A stretch of DNA of 64,000 nucleotides from Marinobacter sp. S6332. Its GTDB lineage: Bacteria; Pseudomonadota; Gammaproteobacteria; Pseudomonadales; Oleiphilaceae. The notes under the pieces were generated by a model that was not told the origin of the DNA, searched no databases, and saw nothing but the letters and a program-made list of their open reading frames with translations. Shown one piece after another: positions 50,057 through 59,476 of the stretch. Position 1 is the stretch's first letter. Each line of letters begins with the position of its first letter. The position numbers and the translations under genes are program-made. The DNA is taken from NCBI RefSeq assembly GCF_023016045.1, contig NZ_JALKAP010000001.1, forward strand, positions 236,843 to 300,842, read 5' to 3'.

Positions 50057-51015
50057 CAGCGGCTCCGGTGTAGCAGGTACAGGAACATAGGCACGCCAAG
50101 CAAAGCCGTAATAACGCCAACCGGCAACTGCTCGGGAGCAATCACCGTGCGCGCCAAAGTGTCTGCCAGCACTAGCAATGTTCCACCAGCCAAAACGCTG
50201 GCAGGCAAGATGATGCGCTGATCATTACCCAGCACTAGCCGGAGCATGTGAGGCACAATCAAACCGACAAAACCGATGCTGCCAGCCACCGTTACCGCGG
50301 TTGCCGTCAGCAAGCTTGCTAGTAGATACACCGACCATTCCAACGGTCGCACAGCAACCCCCAGCGCGGCTGCCTGCATAGGTCCACGAGCCAAAACGTT
50401 AAGGCTCCGGGCAAGCGGCATAATCAACGCAATCGAAACAACCAGCACTAAAAACGCCGGCCAAGGTGTGCGTGCATAGGAAACATCTCCCATTAGCCAG
50501 TACAGCATGCCGGGCAGTTTGTAAGAGGGCGTAATTGCCAACATAAGTGTGATCACAGCGCCCCAGCCGGAGGCGACTACAACCCCAGTGAGCAGCAGGC
50601 GGGAAGGTGTCCAACTGCCAGTTCCATGGGCAAGGCCAAACACCAGCATGGTTGCCAACATGGCACCGGCGAAAGCCGAGCCCGAGACCAATAGCGTTCC
50701 CATTCCAGCGAGCATGGCCAACAGCGCACCCACGGCCGCACCACCTGATAACCCTAGAATATAAGGGTCGGCAAGTGGGTTTCGTAGTAATACCTGCATC
50801 AACGCACCGGCTACTGCAAGCAGGCCGCCGGTAGCAAAGGCCGCGACTGCGCGGGGCAGCCGTAATTCCCAAACAAGCGTGCGGTGTAAGGCGCTGCCGT
50901 CACCCTGAATAACCTGCCAAAGATCAGACGGTGGCACGGTCACGCTTCCCACAGCCAGAGCCAGCATCATGGCAGCCAATGCCACTATACTCAGGCTCAG
51001 AAGCGCGCGAGTCAT
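50056..51015 (-). CDS. btuC: vitamin B12 ABC importer permease
   Basis: 319 residues with about ten hydrophobic segments, FecCD/BtuC family. Marks include LWELRLPRAVAAFATGGLLAV, GALMQVLLRNPLADPYILGLSGGAA (quoted in part) and the coupling-helix region IGFVGLIVPHMLRL. The downstream ATPase is coupled. Specificity for corrinoids is taken from the operon. Confidence 0.92.
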   Translation of the reverse strand: MTRALLSLSIVALAAMMLALAVGSVTVPPSDLWQVIQGDGSALHRTLVWELRLPRAVAAFATGGLLAVAGALMQVLLRNPLADPYILGLSGGAAVGALLAMLAGMGTLLVSGSAFAGAMLATMLVFGLAHGTGSWTPSRLLLTGVVVASGWGAVITLMLAITPSYKLPGMLYWLMGDVSYARTPWPAFLVLVVSIALIMPLARSLNVLARGPMQAAALGVAVRPLEWSVYLLASLLTATAVTVAGSIGFVGLIVPHMLRLVLGNDQRIILPASVLAGGTLLVLADTLARTVIAPEQLPVGVITALLGVPMFLYLLHRSR

Positions 51016-51048
51016 AAATCACCACCGCACATTTTCACGCTTAGGCCA

Positions 51049-51921
51049 TCAATGCCCACGGGCAACTTCCAGTTTTTGGCAGATCAGCTTGCTGGCCTCG
51101 AGTAGCCTGGGAGTGGGCCGGGAAATGGGGGAAGCGGGAACGAAAATAAGGTTATCTCGAGCCACTGCACTCAATTCGGAATAGTCTCTCCAGCGATCCA
51201 GTTGCTCGTCAGCTTCGCCATCTACGCTCCCCGTGAGAATGGCTTGAGGGTCTGCCTTCAGAACAACTTCTGCACTGATTCGGGGCACCAAACGTGGCAT
51301 GTCGCCAAACACATTAATCCCACCGCACAACTGCAGAACCTTGCCAATCAAATGATCATTATTGATGGTCATCAGTGGCTGCTCCCACACCTGATAAAAA
51401 ACGGGTATCGGCTCAGCGTTTCGATACTGTTCAGCGATTTCCGCAATGCCTTTTCTGAACCGCTCAGCTTCTGCAAACCCAGCCTGCTCCGTACCTGCGA
51501 GGGTGGAAAGCCGCTGGAGAACGCTGGAAACCCCTTCAAACGTTCGGGGTTCTATCGCGAACTGGGGAATACCCAGCGCCTCCAACAACTCAATCTGGGC
51601 CGGCGGGTTGCCTGTTACCCAGGTGATAACCAAATCCGGCTTAAGCGCCATCAAGGCTTCAAGATCTATTCGAGTATGGTTGCCAACCCGTGGGAGTTTG
51701 AGCGCGGCAGGTGGATAATCACTGTAATTAACACCCGCGATGACCTTGTCACCCGCCCCGGCTGCGAAAGTAAGCTCTGTTGCGCCCGGTGACAAAGTGG
51801 CAATGCGCTGCGCAGGAACCGCCAGACAAAGGGATTGCCCACCATCATCTGTGGCGCAAACGTCTGCAAATGCACCGGGAATGAGCGCGAAAAACAATAA
51901 AAATACACGAAAAATCATCAA
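51049..51921 (-). CDS. btuF: periplasmic corrinoid-binding protein
   Basis: 290 residues with a signal peptide (MIFRVFLLFFALIPGAFA). Class III binding-protein fold: PAQRIATLSPGATELTFAAG, PRVGNHTRIDLEALMALKPD and DLVITWVTGNP, with a long linking helix. These match BtuF. First gene of the minus-strand operon btuF-btuC-btuD-cobO-cobQ-tag. It is divergent from the btuB riboswitch leader. Confidence 0.9.
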   Translation of the reverse strand: MMIFRVFLLFFALIPGAFADVCATDDGGQSLCLAVPAQRIATLSPGATELTFAAGAGDKVIAGVNYSDYPPAALKLPRVGNHTRIDLEALMALKPDLVITWVTGNPPAQIELLEALGIPQFAIEPRTFEGVSSVLQRLSTLAGTEQAGFAEAERFRKGIAEIAEQYRNAEPIPVFYQVWEQPLMTINNDHLIGKVLQLCGGINVFGDMPRLVPRISAEVVLKADPQAILTGSVDGEADEQLDRWRDYSELSAVARDNLIFVPASPISRPTPRLLEASKLICQKLEVARGH

Positions 51922-52019
51922 TCGAGCATTCCTTTTAACGCTATAAAAACGGCAGACCCATAGTCACAAACAACATTAATTGACTGACATAAAACGGGAC
52001 CCTAGACTATGCGCCAAGT
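51922..52019. other. region upstream of btuF
   Basis: About 100 AT-rich bases between the btuF start and the btuB leader. They must hold the btuF promoter. They are too short and lack a B12 box for a second riboswitch on the minus strand. Confidence 0.4.
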
Positions 52020-52230
52020 TCTATCCGTAGCAGGTGCCCGTTGCGCAACATACGTTATCGTATTATTGCGCACAGGGTGAAACTGGGAAGTTCGGTTAAA
52101 GTCCGACGCTGCCCCCGCAACGGTAAGTGGCAATGAGCAGGATCAGGCCCAGCCTTCATGCTGGTGCGAACGCATCCTACTCTGGCGACATCGCCAGCCG
52201 CAAGCCCGGAGACCGGCCTGCTACCGGCTA
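52020..52230 (+). promoter_or_regulatory. cobalamin riboswitch (btuB leader)
   Basis: Contains the family's conserved parts in order: GGTGCC (52033-52038), GGGAAG..CGGT (52085-52095), GCTGCCCCCGCAACGGTAA (52108-52126) and the B12 box GCCCGGAGACCGGCCTG (52204-52220). The P1 helix is clear: GTAGCAGG (52027-52034) pairs with CCTGCTAC (52217-52224). It precedes btuB on the plus strand, so adenosylcobalamin should lower btuB expression. The expression platform lies in the 130 bases before the btuB start; no U-run terminator is obvious, so control of translation is more likely. Confidence 0.93.
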
Positions 52231-52361
52231 TCAGTGAGTACTGGCGGAGGGCTGGTACCGCGGAGTTTTGCCCCAATCGTGTTGGCGTTAAACCTCCTGA
52301 TGATAGCTGTGCTCGCAGCTAAGACAGTGTTCTTTGGCTGCAGTTTATAGCTCATTTGGCC

Positions 52362-54347
52362 ATGGTTACTGCTCCAATGCGACGAATTGCCTGCCTGTTA
52401 TTTCTTATGCCTCTGGCCGTCGCAAGTGCCGATGATTCTGCGCCGTTTATCATTGTGGAAAGCGCCCCTGCCAACGCTGCTTCAACCCTAGACCCTTCCA
52501 AGGCAACTGGCCCCGTGCGAGTAGTTCCTCGCTCAGAATTTGAAAACCGCACGGCAAACCTAGCGGATGTACTGAGTGAACAAACCGGCGTGCAAATCCG
52601 CCAAAGTGGCGGCCTAGGCAGCTATTCCTCCGTGTCGCTCAGAGGCTCCACGGCACAACAAGTTCAGGTTGTGGTCGATGGCATGCTGCTGAATGATCCG
52701 GTCACGGGTGGCGTAGATATGGGCAAGCTAGGCCTCCACGATGTCAGCCGCATTCAGGTCTACCCCAGCGGTGCACCCGCACAATTCGCCCAAGCAGGTA
52801 TTGGCGGCGTTGTTGTACTGGAAACTCTCGGCAAAGATATTGAGGGTTCAACCCGCCTAAATCTGGGTGCTGGCTCATTTAATACTTACAAGATGGGCTT
52901 GTTCGATAGCGGCAGTCATAAAGACTTCTATTACTGGCTATCGCTAGATAGGCAAAGCAGCGACAACGACTTTGAATACCCTAACAGCCGCAATTGGTTT
53001 AACCCGAACGATGGCGCCAACACCAAGCGCCGGAACGCAGAGTACGAACAGGATGCCGTCAGCACCAAACTTGGTTGGGAGATCAACAACACCAGCAAAC
53101 TGGATGCGCTGATCCAATACAACGATAACGAGCAAAACGTTCCCAGCATTCAGAACTGGCGCAACAATAAAGCCTTTCTAACCAACGAAACACTGCGCAC
53201 ACAACTTCACTACCAACAACAAGGCTGGATGGACGGCCAAATTCACTCCAGCCACCGGCTTGTCTGGTCGGATACCAGCGAGCGCTACAACAACGCGACC
53301 GGGCTCGTTGGGCTAGGCACCACCGATGTCTATACCGACACGGATCAGCTGGGCATGGTCAACACTCTCACTTGGCTGCTGGGCAATCACACGGTTTCCG
53401 CGACGGCCGATGTCGCTCATTACAACTACCAGCAACATGACAAGCTCGGCTCAGAACTTCCTGACAAAAGAGAGCGCCTACAAATTGCCGCTGCGCTTTC
53501 TCACCAATGGCTCAGCTCCAACAGTCGCTGGCGCTCGCAGGCTTCACTGCGACAATACCGAGTCAACGACGATTCCGATGAGACACTCGGCAATGGCGCC
53601 ATCACAAAAGTATCTCACACTGATCGTTATAACAGCTGGCAGTTGGGGCTGAGCCATTACTTTGCCGAGAACTGGGAAGTCTCAGCTGGGCTGGCACGTC
53701 AGGTTCGCGTTCCAACTTTGCAGGAGCTCTATGGTCAGCAGGGGTTGTTTGTTGGCAACACCGACCTGCAAGCCGAAGAGTCTCTAAATTACGAAATCAC
53801 ACTGCGCACAGACCAAGGTTGGGGGCATGTTGAACTAACCGGCTTCTATCGCGATCTAGACCCTGCAGTCTCGGCTATTTATGACGCCCGTGGCGTTGGG
53901 CGCTATACCAATTTATCCGCACACATATACGGTGCAGAAATGGATGCTTCGTGGCGCATTTACCACTGGTGGGAAGTCTACGCCAACGCCACGTTGCAAG
54001 AGTCTGAAAACACCGACAACAGTGTTAACGACCGTTACGAACACAGGCTGCCGGGCATTTACCATGAATCGTTCGTTGCGGGCAGCCGTTGGCATATACG
54101 GCCATTTCGCTTTGATATTTCCTACAGCCATGACGACAAGCTCTATTACGACGCTGCCAACAGATTAACCGCAGACACGCGAACGCTTGTTAACGCCTCC
54201 GCCAGTTGGACGAAGATCTGGGCAAACCGCAGTGAAAGCGACATCGCTCTGGAGCTGCGGAACATAACGAATGAAGTTTACCAAGACTTCAGCCGCTTCC
54301 CGGGGCCGGGTAGGGGCTGGTTTGTAAATATGAAGCACCGCTTTTAA
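52362..54347 (+). CDS. btuB: TonB-dependent vitamin B12 receptor
   Basis: 661 residues from the ATG at 52362; an ATG at 52377 gives an equally good signal peptide (MRRIACLLFLMPLAVASA). The plug domain has RTANLADVLSEQTGVQIRQ, GGLGSYSSVSLRGSTAQQVQ and VVVDGMLLNDPVTGGVDMG, a BtuB pattern. The barrel ends in the aromatic strand GRGWFVNMKHRF. It imports corrinoids through the outer membrane, driven by TonB. Identity is confirmed by the riboswitch just upstream. A putative propeller lipoprotein gene follows after 25 bases with a good ribosome site. Confidence 0.94.
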   Translation: MVTAPMRRIACLLFLMPLAVASADDSAPFIIVESAPANAASTLDPSKATGPVRVVPRSEFENRTANLADVLSEQTGVQIRQSGGLGSYSSVSLRGSTAQQVQVVVDGMLLNDPVTGGVDMGKLGLHDVSRIQVYPSGAPAQFAQAGIGGVVVLETLGKDIEGSTRLNLGAGSFNTYKMGLFDSGSHKDFYYWLSLDRQSSDNDFEYPNSRNWFNPNDGANTKRRNAEYEQDAVSTKLGWEINNTSKLDALIQYNDNEQNVPSIQNWRNNKAFLTNETLRTQLHYQQQGWMDGQIHSSHRLVWSDTSERYNNATGLVGLGTTDVYTDTDQLGMVNTLTWLLGNHTVSATADVAHYNYQQHDKLGSELPDKRERLQIAAALSHQWLSSNSRWRSQASLRQYRVNDDSDETLGNGAITKVSHTDRYNSWQLGLSHYFAENWEVSAGLARQVRVPTLQELYGQQGLFVGNTDLQAEESLNYEITLRTDQGWGHVELTGFYRDLDPAVSAIYDARGVGRYTNLSAHIYGAEMDASWRIYHWWEVYANATLQESENTDNSVNDRYEHRLPGIYHESFVAGSRWHIRPFRFDISYSHDDKLYYDAANRLTADTRTLVNASASWTKIWANRSESDIALELRNITNEVYQDFSRFPGPGRGWFVNMKHRF

Positions 54348-54372
54348 TGCACGACAACCAAGGAGTTTATCA

Positions 54373-55566
54373 ATGAAAACTGAACACTACACCCGCAGCT
54401 TAGCGTTGCCCTTTGTGCTTGCCCTCACAGCGACACTGACTGCCTGTGGCGGAAGCTCAAGCGGCAACGATGGTAATTTGCAAGTAGGCGAAGACACAAA
54501 ATATGTGGCTGTTATTGCAACAGCAGCAAGCGATTACAGCTCGGGCGAGGTTGAGCTGGCAGAACTTGATAAAGAGGATATAACGGCTTCGGGTGGCTAC
54601 TTTTCAACAATTTCCGATATTACTGTGAACGCATACGGAGAGAACTACTACCTGATTGAAAAGTTCAACGGCGACTCCATTAAGAAAGTGAATGTGAGCG
54701 AGCCGGCCATAGCAACTTGGGACTATTCCACGCTTGCGGCTGGTGACGAGGGCTCATCCAACCCTTATAAGCTTGTTTTCGTGAGTGAGGAAAAAGCCTA
54801 CCTGCTTCGTTACGGTGCCAGCAAAGCGTGGATTGTGAACCCTTCAGCCGCAACAGAGTCCGAGTTCCGTATCGGTGAACTTGATCTGTCAGCCTACCTT
54901 CCTGAAGACACCATTGGCGCACCCAACATGTCCTCAGGCGTAATCACCAACGACAAGCTGTTTATCACGCTGGAGCGGTTGGACAGCAATTACCAGCCGA
55001 CAAACACCGCGTATGTTGCCGTGTTTGATACAGCAACCGACATGGAAATTGATACCAATCCGGAAAACACAGAGTCGCTGAAAGGTATTCCACTCCAAGG
55101 CTTGAACCCCGCACGTATCGAGCATGTTGAAGGTCTTGGCCTTACCGTGGTTAACCGAGGTGCCTTCAGCGCACCCTTTACCGGAACCGGTCTAGACATT
55201 GTTAACCCGGAAACCTTTGCCGTTAGCTCGTTAATTGCCGATGAGGATATCGCCACACAAATCAATAGCGCTGTCTTTGTTAGCCCAACACAGGCCTACA
55301 TTCTTAACTACTCAGGCTGGCAGGACCTTGCTCTGCAACGTTTCAACCCAGCTGAAGGCGTGAGCAGCCTTGAAGATGTCGCTGATCTAACAGGTGGAGA
55401 CTTCAGAACTCTAAACCTGAGCCCAGAAGGCACCCTGTGGTTAGGCGATGCCAACACAAACGCCCAAGGTATTCGTATTCTTGATACGACCACCGATGAG
55501 CAGGTCGACTTTGTAGAAACTCAGCTGTTACCCATTGCCGTCACCTTCTTGGAAACAGCGAAGTAA
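54373..55566 (+). CDS. BtuB-linked lipoprotein, probable seven-bladed beta-propeller
   Basis: 397 residues. A lipoprotein signal ends at TACGG (Cys ~25), followed by a short Ser/Gly/Asn linker. The rest shows about seven similar units of ~50 residues, each with a 'strand-turn-K/AYL-strand-D/NP' look: ENYYLIEKFNGDSIKKVN, EEKAYLLRYGASKAWIVNP, NDKLFITLERLD, GLGLTVVNRGAF, PTQAYILNYSGW, GTLWLGDANTNAQGIRILD. This resembles YncE/DUF5074-type propellers. AAGGAG at ~54359 gives a strong ribosome site, and it is likely co-transcribed with btuB under the riboswitch. Role inferred: corrinoid capture for BtuB, as BtuG in Bacteroides; it could also be an unrelated surface propeller. Confidence 0.7.
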   Translation: MKTEHYTRSLALPFVLALTATLTACGGSSSGNDGNLQVGEDTKYVAVIATAASDYSSGEVELAELDKEDITASGGYFSTISDITVNAYGENYYLIEKFNGDSIKKVNVSEPAIATWDYSTLAAGDEGSSNPYKLVFVSEEKAYLLRYGASKAWIVNPSAATESEFRIGELDLSAYLPEDTIGAPNMSSGVITNDKLFITLERLDSNYQPTNTAYVAVFDTATDMEIDTNPENTESLKGIPLQGLNPARIEHVEGLGLTVVNRGAFSAPFTGTGLDIVNPETFAVSSLIADEDIATQINSAVFVSPTQAYILNYSGWQDLALQRFNPAEGVSSLEDVADLTGGDFRTLNLSPEGTLWLGDANTNAQGIRILDTTTDEQVDFVETQLLPIAVTFLETAK

Positions 55567-55578
55567 GGCAGCGGCTCA

Positions 55579-55615
55579 GGGCAGTGATGCAGCTAACCAA
55601 GCCGCATCATTGCCC
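55579..55615. terminator. hairpin between convergent propeller and cobD genes
   Basis: GGGCAGTGATGC pairs with GCATCATTGCCC (12 pairs, one G-U) over a 13-base loop, across the cobD stop. It lies just after the propeller stop. No U-run, so possibly a bidirectional, Rho-aided terminator. Confidence 0.4.
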
Positions 55616-56609
55616 GCTCCAACCGTTCCCAGTCGCGGTTGCTTCCGGGCAGTCCGAATCGCAGCATTTCTGGCTGTTCGAAATACCGAACCAACAGGCC
55701 ATTGCGCGCAAAGCCTTCCGCCGCTGTTCGTGCCTGATCTACCCAGACTGTCTGAAACAATGGGCTACCGCCGACAAGTGCAAAGCCAACCTTCTGGAGC
55801 ATACTTCGCAACCGATCAGAGTCCCTGCGCAATCTGTGCAAGGCTTGCCGTTGCCAGTTGTAATCACTCAGTGCCTTCTGCATCACGTAACGCGCTGGCC
55901 CGCTCAGCGACCATGGGCCTAAAACGCTCTGCAAGGAGCTAGCCACTACCGCGTCCGCCAGCACAAACCCGGCGCGCACACCCGCCAACCCGAAAAACTT
56001 TCCCAACGACCGCAGCACAATCAAGCCTGGCGCTCCGGCTTGATGAGCCACACTGAACGCGGGCGTAGCATCCATAAATGCTTCATCAACAATCAGCCAA
56101 CCGCCACGCTTTTGTAGCCGCCGATGCCAGCGCAATAACGTAGAGGGCGGTATGATTCCTCCGGTGGGATTATTGGGATTAATCCACACCATCACATCTA
56201 GCTGATCCAGCCAGCGATCATCGCAACCCGATGCTCCGCCACAGGTTTGCCTCGGGCCAATAGGAACAACCTTATGGCCCGCTTCCCGCCAGTTGTACCC
56301 GTGTTCGCGATACCCGGGCACGGGTATACCCACACGGCAGGGTTTACGTAACCTCGGCAGCGCCATAATCGCAGCCTGACTGCCGGGCACAGGCACGCAA
56401 ACAGCTGAAGACGGCGTTCCTGACCACTGCCGAACCGTTGCTTCTAGTCCATCACCGGCTTCTGGCAATCTCTGCCATAACTCCGCCGGTATCTCAGGCA
56501 CTGGCCAGCCAATGGGATTGATCCCGGTAGACAGATCAAGCCACTGCGCACGGGGAATGCCCCAACGCTCCGCCGCTTTGTTTAAGCGCCCGCCATGCTC
56601 CAACATCAT
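55593..56609 (-). CDS. cobD: threonine-phosphate decarboxylase
   Basis: 338 residues from the ATG at 56609, which overlaps the cbiB stop (ATGA); a longer frame to 56672 would overlap cbiB by 67 bases. PLP-dependent class II aminotransferase fold: LDLSTGINPIGWPVP near the start, WINPNNPTGGI, the active-site Lys in VLRSLGKFFGLAGVRAGF, and a final RFGLPG. It makes (R)-1-amino-2-propanol phosphate from L-threonine phosphate for the side arm of cobalamin, used by the neighbour CbiB. Confidence 0.93.
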   Translation of the reverse strand: MMLEHGGRLNKAAERWGIPRAQWLDLSTGINPIGWPVPEIPAELWQRLPEAGDGLEATVRQWSGTPSSAVCVPVPGSQAAIMALPRLRKPCRVGIPVPGYREHGYNWREAGHKVVPIGPRQTCGGASGCDDRWLDQLDVMVWINPNNPTGGIIPPSTLLRWHRRLQKRGGWLIVDEAFMDATPAFSVAHQAGAPGLIVLRSLGKFFGLAGVRAGFVLADAVVASSLQSVLGPWSLSGPARYVMQKALSDYNWQRQALHRLRRDSDRLRSMLQKVGFALVGGSPLFQTVWVDQARTAAEGFARNGLLVRYFEQPEMLRFGLPGSNRDWERLERAMMRLG

Positions 56610-57556
56610 TGTAAGCACACCAGCAAAATCAAAAGTGCCGTAGCTACCAGAATGACGCCAAGCCAAAGCCAAACGCCGCGCTGCACCAAACCAATCGCAC
56701 CCTCTACACTGTCTGGACTCGCATTCTGGGTGCCTCCCAAAACAGGGCGGTGTTTAACCCCCGAGGGATAGGGCGAGGGGCCACCAAGCCGAACATTCAG
56801 TGCGCCTGCACCTGCCGCCATAACAGGCCCGGCATTGGGGCTGTCCCATTGTGGTGCTTGTTTTTGCCAACACCGCCAAGCCAACTTCCTTTGGCCCAAC
56901 AGCGTATAAGTAAGTGCTGTCAGGCGGGCGGGCACCCAACCCATGAGGTCGTCAAGCCGTGCTGCCACCCGGCCAAAATAAAGAAACCGTGGCGTGCGAT
57001 AGCCCCACATGGCATCCAGAGTGTTTACCATTCTATGCAGTATCACCCCAGGCATTCCCGCAACCAGAAACCAAAACAAACTGGCAAACACGGCGTCTGC
57101 ACCGTTTTCTAACATAGATTCGGTTGCTGCAGCCGCTACGCCTTGCTCATCCAAGGCGCTGGCCTTACGGCTTACAATACGGCTCACTTGATCCCGGGCT
57201 TTTTCAAGATCGCCGTCTCTCAGGGGTTCCGCAACAGCCTTGCCATGCTCTGCCAGCCCTCGCAAAGAGATAGCCAACCATAAGGCTACCGCCTGTACCA
57301 GCATCAGCAACACACCATCAAGCTTCACCGATAACCAGAGAGCGAGGCCCAGCAAAGGCGCCGTGAGCAAGAACACCGAAAACAATCCCGCCAGCAGGCT
57401 TCGAAGTGGGTCTTGGGGGGCGGTATTAAGCCGCTTTTCCAGCGCAATGGCCAAGCGCCCGAACCCGACTACCGGGTGCCAGCGACGCGGCTCACCAAGC
57501 CGAACATCAAGGGCCAGAGCAAGCACGCAGACAATCAATAGAGCGAATAACAACAC
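56606..57556 (-). CDS. cbiB: adenosylcobinamide-phosphate synthase
   Basis: 316 residues with about four to five membrane segments. Family marks are ALALDVRLGEPRRWHPVVGFG at the start (quoted in part), RIVSRKASALDEQGVAAAA and ENGADAVFASLFWFL, and WGYRTPRFLYFGRVAARLDD. It attaches aminopropanol phosphate to adenosylcobyric acid. Overlaps cobD by 4 bases. Divergent from cobT, with ~155 bases between that must hold both promoters; no riboswitch seen there. Confidence 0.94.
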   Translation of the reverse strand: MLLFALLIVCVLALALDVRLGEPRRWHPVVGFGRLAIALEKRLNTAPQDPLRSLLAGLFSVFLLTAPLLGLALWLSVKLDGVLLMLVQAVALWLAISLRGLAEHGKAVAEPLRDGDLEKARDQVSRIVSRKASALDEQGVAAAATESMLENGADAVFASLFWFLVAGMPGVILHRMVNTLDAMWGYRTPRFLYFGRVAARLDDLMGWVPARLTALTYTLLGQRKLAWRCWQKQAPQWDSPNAGPVMAAGAGALNVRLGGPSPYPSGVKHRPVLGGTQNASPDSVEGAIGLVQRGVWLWLGVILVATALLILLVCLQ

Positions 57557-57711
57557 AGGTATTTCCGGGCTGGTCAGAAGGTGAAGCCGTCAAGCCTACC
57601 TGATTCCATCCAGTCGGAGTATGATCCCGCTCCATACTGTTTTGAACCTAAGCCCTGATCACCGTAAAAGCACTCTGCGTTACGGTCTATTGATGCATGA
57701 AGGTATGTGAA

Positions 57712-58779
57712 ATGTCGTTTCCCAGTAGTTGGATCAATTCTCCCCAGCAGCCCGATGTACGCTTTTTTGAACAGGCCGCCCAACGTCAAAGCATTCTGAC
57801 CAAACCAGCTGGCTCTCTGGGCAGACTGGAAAACGCAGCCGTTCAGTTGGCTGGTCTGCAGGGAACGGACACGCCAACACTTGACCGCATACAGATCAGC
57901 GTTTTTGCCGGTGATCACGGCATTTGCGAGGAAGGTGTATCGGCCTATCCGCAAGCGGTTACGGCACAAATGATTGCCAACTTTGCCAATGGCGGCGCGG
58001 CCATCAGCGTGCTCGCAAAGTCTCTGGGTGCGGAGCTGGAAGTTGTAAACCTTGGCACCGTGTCCGATGTTGCACCCGACCTACCCGGTGTTATAGACGC
58101 TCGCATCGCCCCCTGTACCCGCAACTTTGCCGCCACCGACGCCATGACCAACGAGCAGGTCTGCGCCGCCCTAAATCATGGTGATGCCGCAGCCCAACGG
58201 GCGGCCGACAAAGGCAGCCAGTTGTTTATTGGCGGCGAGATGGGCATAGGCAACACCACATCTGCAACCGCCATTGCCAGTTCGCTCATGGGCAAAAACC
58301 CCATGAAGCTAACTGGCCCGGGTACTGGCCTGAATGTTGCCGGTGTGCGCCATAAAGCCGAAGTTATCATCCTTGCGATTCAACGCCACGATAACGACGA
58401 TGATGGTCAGGATGCCATTGCTGTGCTCAAGGCCTTCGGTGGTTTTGAAATTGCGGCCCTAGCAGGTGCCATTGCGGGCTGCGCCGCACGATCTATCCCG
58501 GTGCTGATCGACGGCTACATTGTTTCAGTAGCAGCAATGCTTGCAGTAAGCCAGCAGCCCCGTATTCGCGATTGGTTGCTGTTTGCCCATCGCTCGGCTG
58601 AGCCAGGCCACCAAGCGATTCTGGCAGCATTAGACGCCGAACCACTACTTGATCTGGGCATGCGCCTTGGTGAAGGCAGCGGCGCGGCTGTCGCCATTCC
58701 GTTGCTTAGGGCAGCTTGTGAACTACATAACAATATGGCCAGCTTTGAAGACGCTGGCGTAAGCAACAAAGACCAGTAA
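57712..58779 (+). CDS. cobT: nicotinate-nucleotide:dimethylbenzimidazole phosphoribosyltransferase
   Basis: 355 residues from the ATG at 57712, chosen for AAGG ten bases upstream; a start at 57697 is possible. Conserved parts: TKPAGSLGRLENAAVQLAG, VFAGDHGICEEGVSAYPQAV (quoted in part), GEMGIGNTTSATAIASSLMG and LDLGMRLGEGSGAAVAIPLL. The catalytic Glu is in RLGEGSGAA. It makes alpha-ribazole phosphate from dimethylbenzimidazole, the lower ligand of B12. cobC follows 73 bases later. Confidence 0.94.
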   Translation: MSFPSSWINSPQQPDVRFFEQAAQRQSILTKPAGSLGRLENAAVQLAGLQGTDTPTLDRIQISVFAGDHGICEEGVSAYPQAVTAQMIANFANGGAAISVLAKSLGAELEVVNLGTVSDVAPDLPGVIDARIAPCTRNFAATDAMTNEQVCAALNHGDAAAQRAADKGSQLFIGGEMGIGNTTSATAIASSLMGKNPMKLTGPGTGLNVAGVRHKAEVIILAIQRHDNDDDGQDAIAVLKAFGGFEIAALAGAIAGCAARSIPVLIDGYIVSVAAMLAVSQQPRIRDWLLFAHRSAEPGHQAILAALDAEPLLDLGMRLGEGSGAAVAIPLLRAACELHNNMASFEDAGVSNKDQ

Positions 58780-58852
58780 AAGAGTTCATCTGGAAGATCC
58801 TACTGCCCAGAGCGAACTCATACAGCGAACACCTAGCAAGGGCATCTCCACT

Positions 58853-59476
58853 ATGGCTGATAGCACAACCCTATTTGACCTAATTCGCCATGGCGAGCCA
58901 GAAGGCGGCCCCATGTATCGCGGCAGTAAAGACGACCCGCTGAGCGAGGCTGGTTGGCAGCAAATGCGCGACGCCATTACGGAAGTCGATACTTGGGATG
59001 CTATTGTCACATCACCTATGCTGCGCTGCGTTCACTTTGCACAGGAATTGTCAGATAGGTACAGCATCCCCCTGCATAAGGACGAACGCCTGCGGGAAAT
59101 CAATTTTGGAGAGTGGGAAGGACGCACCGCGGATGAGGTTATGGCGAGCGATGGCGAAAGGCTCAGCCAGTTCTGGGCAAATCCAGTTGCCAACACGCCG
59201 CCCGGGGGCGAAACGGCAAGAGCGTTTAACGACCGTGTTGTTGAAAGCTGGCAGCATTGGCAACAACAGCTTTCAGGCCAGAAAGTCCTGATCGTTTGCC
59301 ATGGCGGCGTGATCAGAATGCTCATTGCAGATGTTATGAACATCCCACTGGAACATGCCTTCTCCAGCCTCGCTACACCTTATGCTTGCCGAAGCAGAAT
59401 ACAGGTGGACACATCAGCTCATGGAAAATTCCAGAGCTTAGTCGCCCACGGCGCATTCAAGGCTTTAGCACCATAG
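58853..59476 (+). CDS. cobC: alpha-ribazole phosphatase-type histidine phosphatase
   Basis: 207 residues, histidine phosphatase superfamily. The catalytic RHG is in FDLIRHGEPEGGPMYRG (Arg12-His13-Gly14), with the second His in CHGGVIRMLIADVM and Glu in REINFGEWEGR. It removes the phosphate from alpha-ribazole 5'-phosphate or cobalamin phosphate. Similar enzymes act on sugar phosphates; the cob context supports CobC. It converges with cobU, the ends overlapping by 20 bases. Confidence 0.9.
   Translation: MADSTTLFDLIRHGEPEGGPMYRGSKDDPLSEAGWQQMRDAITEVDTWDAIVTSPMLRCVHFAQELSDRYSIPLHKDERLREINFGEWEGRTADEVMASDGERLSQFWANPVANTPPGGETARAFNDRVVESWQHWQQQLSGQKVLIVCHGGVIRMLIADVMNIPLEHAFSSLATPYACRSRIQVDTSAHGKFQSLVAHGAFKALAP

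Noticed and set aside
57557..57711. Riboswitch between cbiB and cobT
   Set aside because: Too short for a cobalamin riboswitch and lacks the B12 box on both strands.
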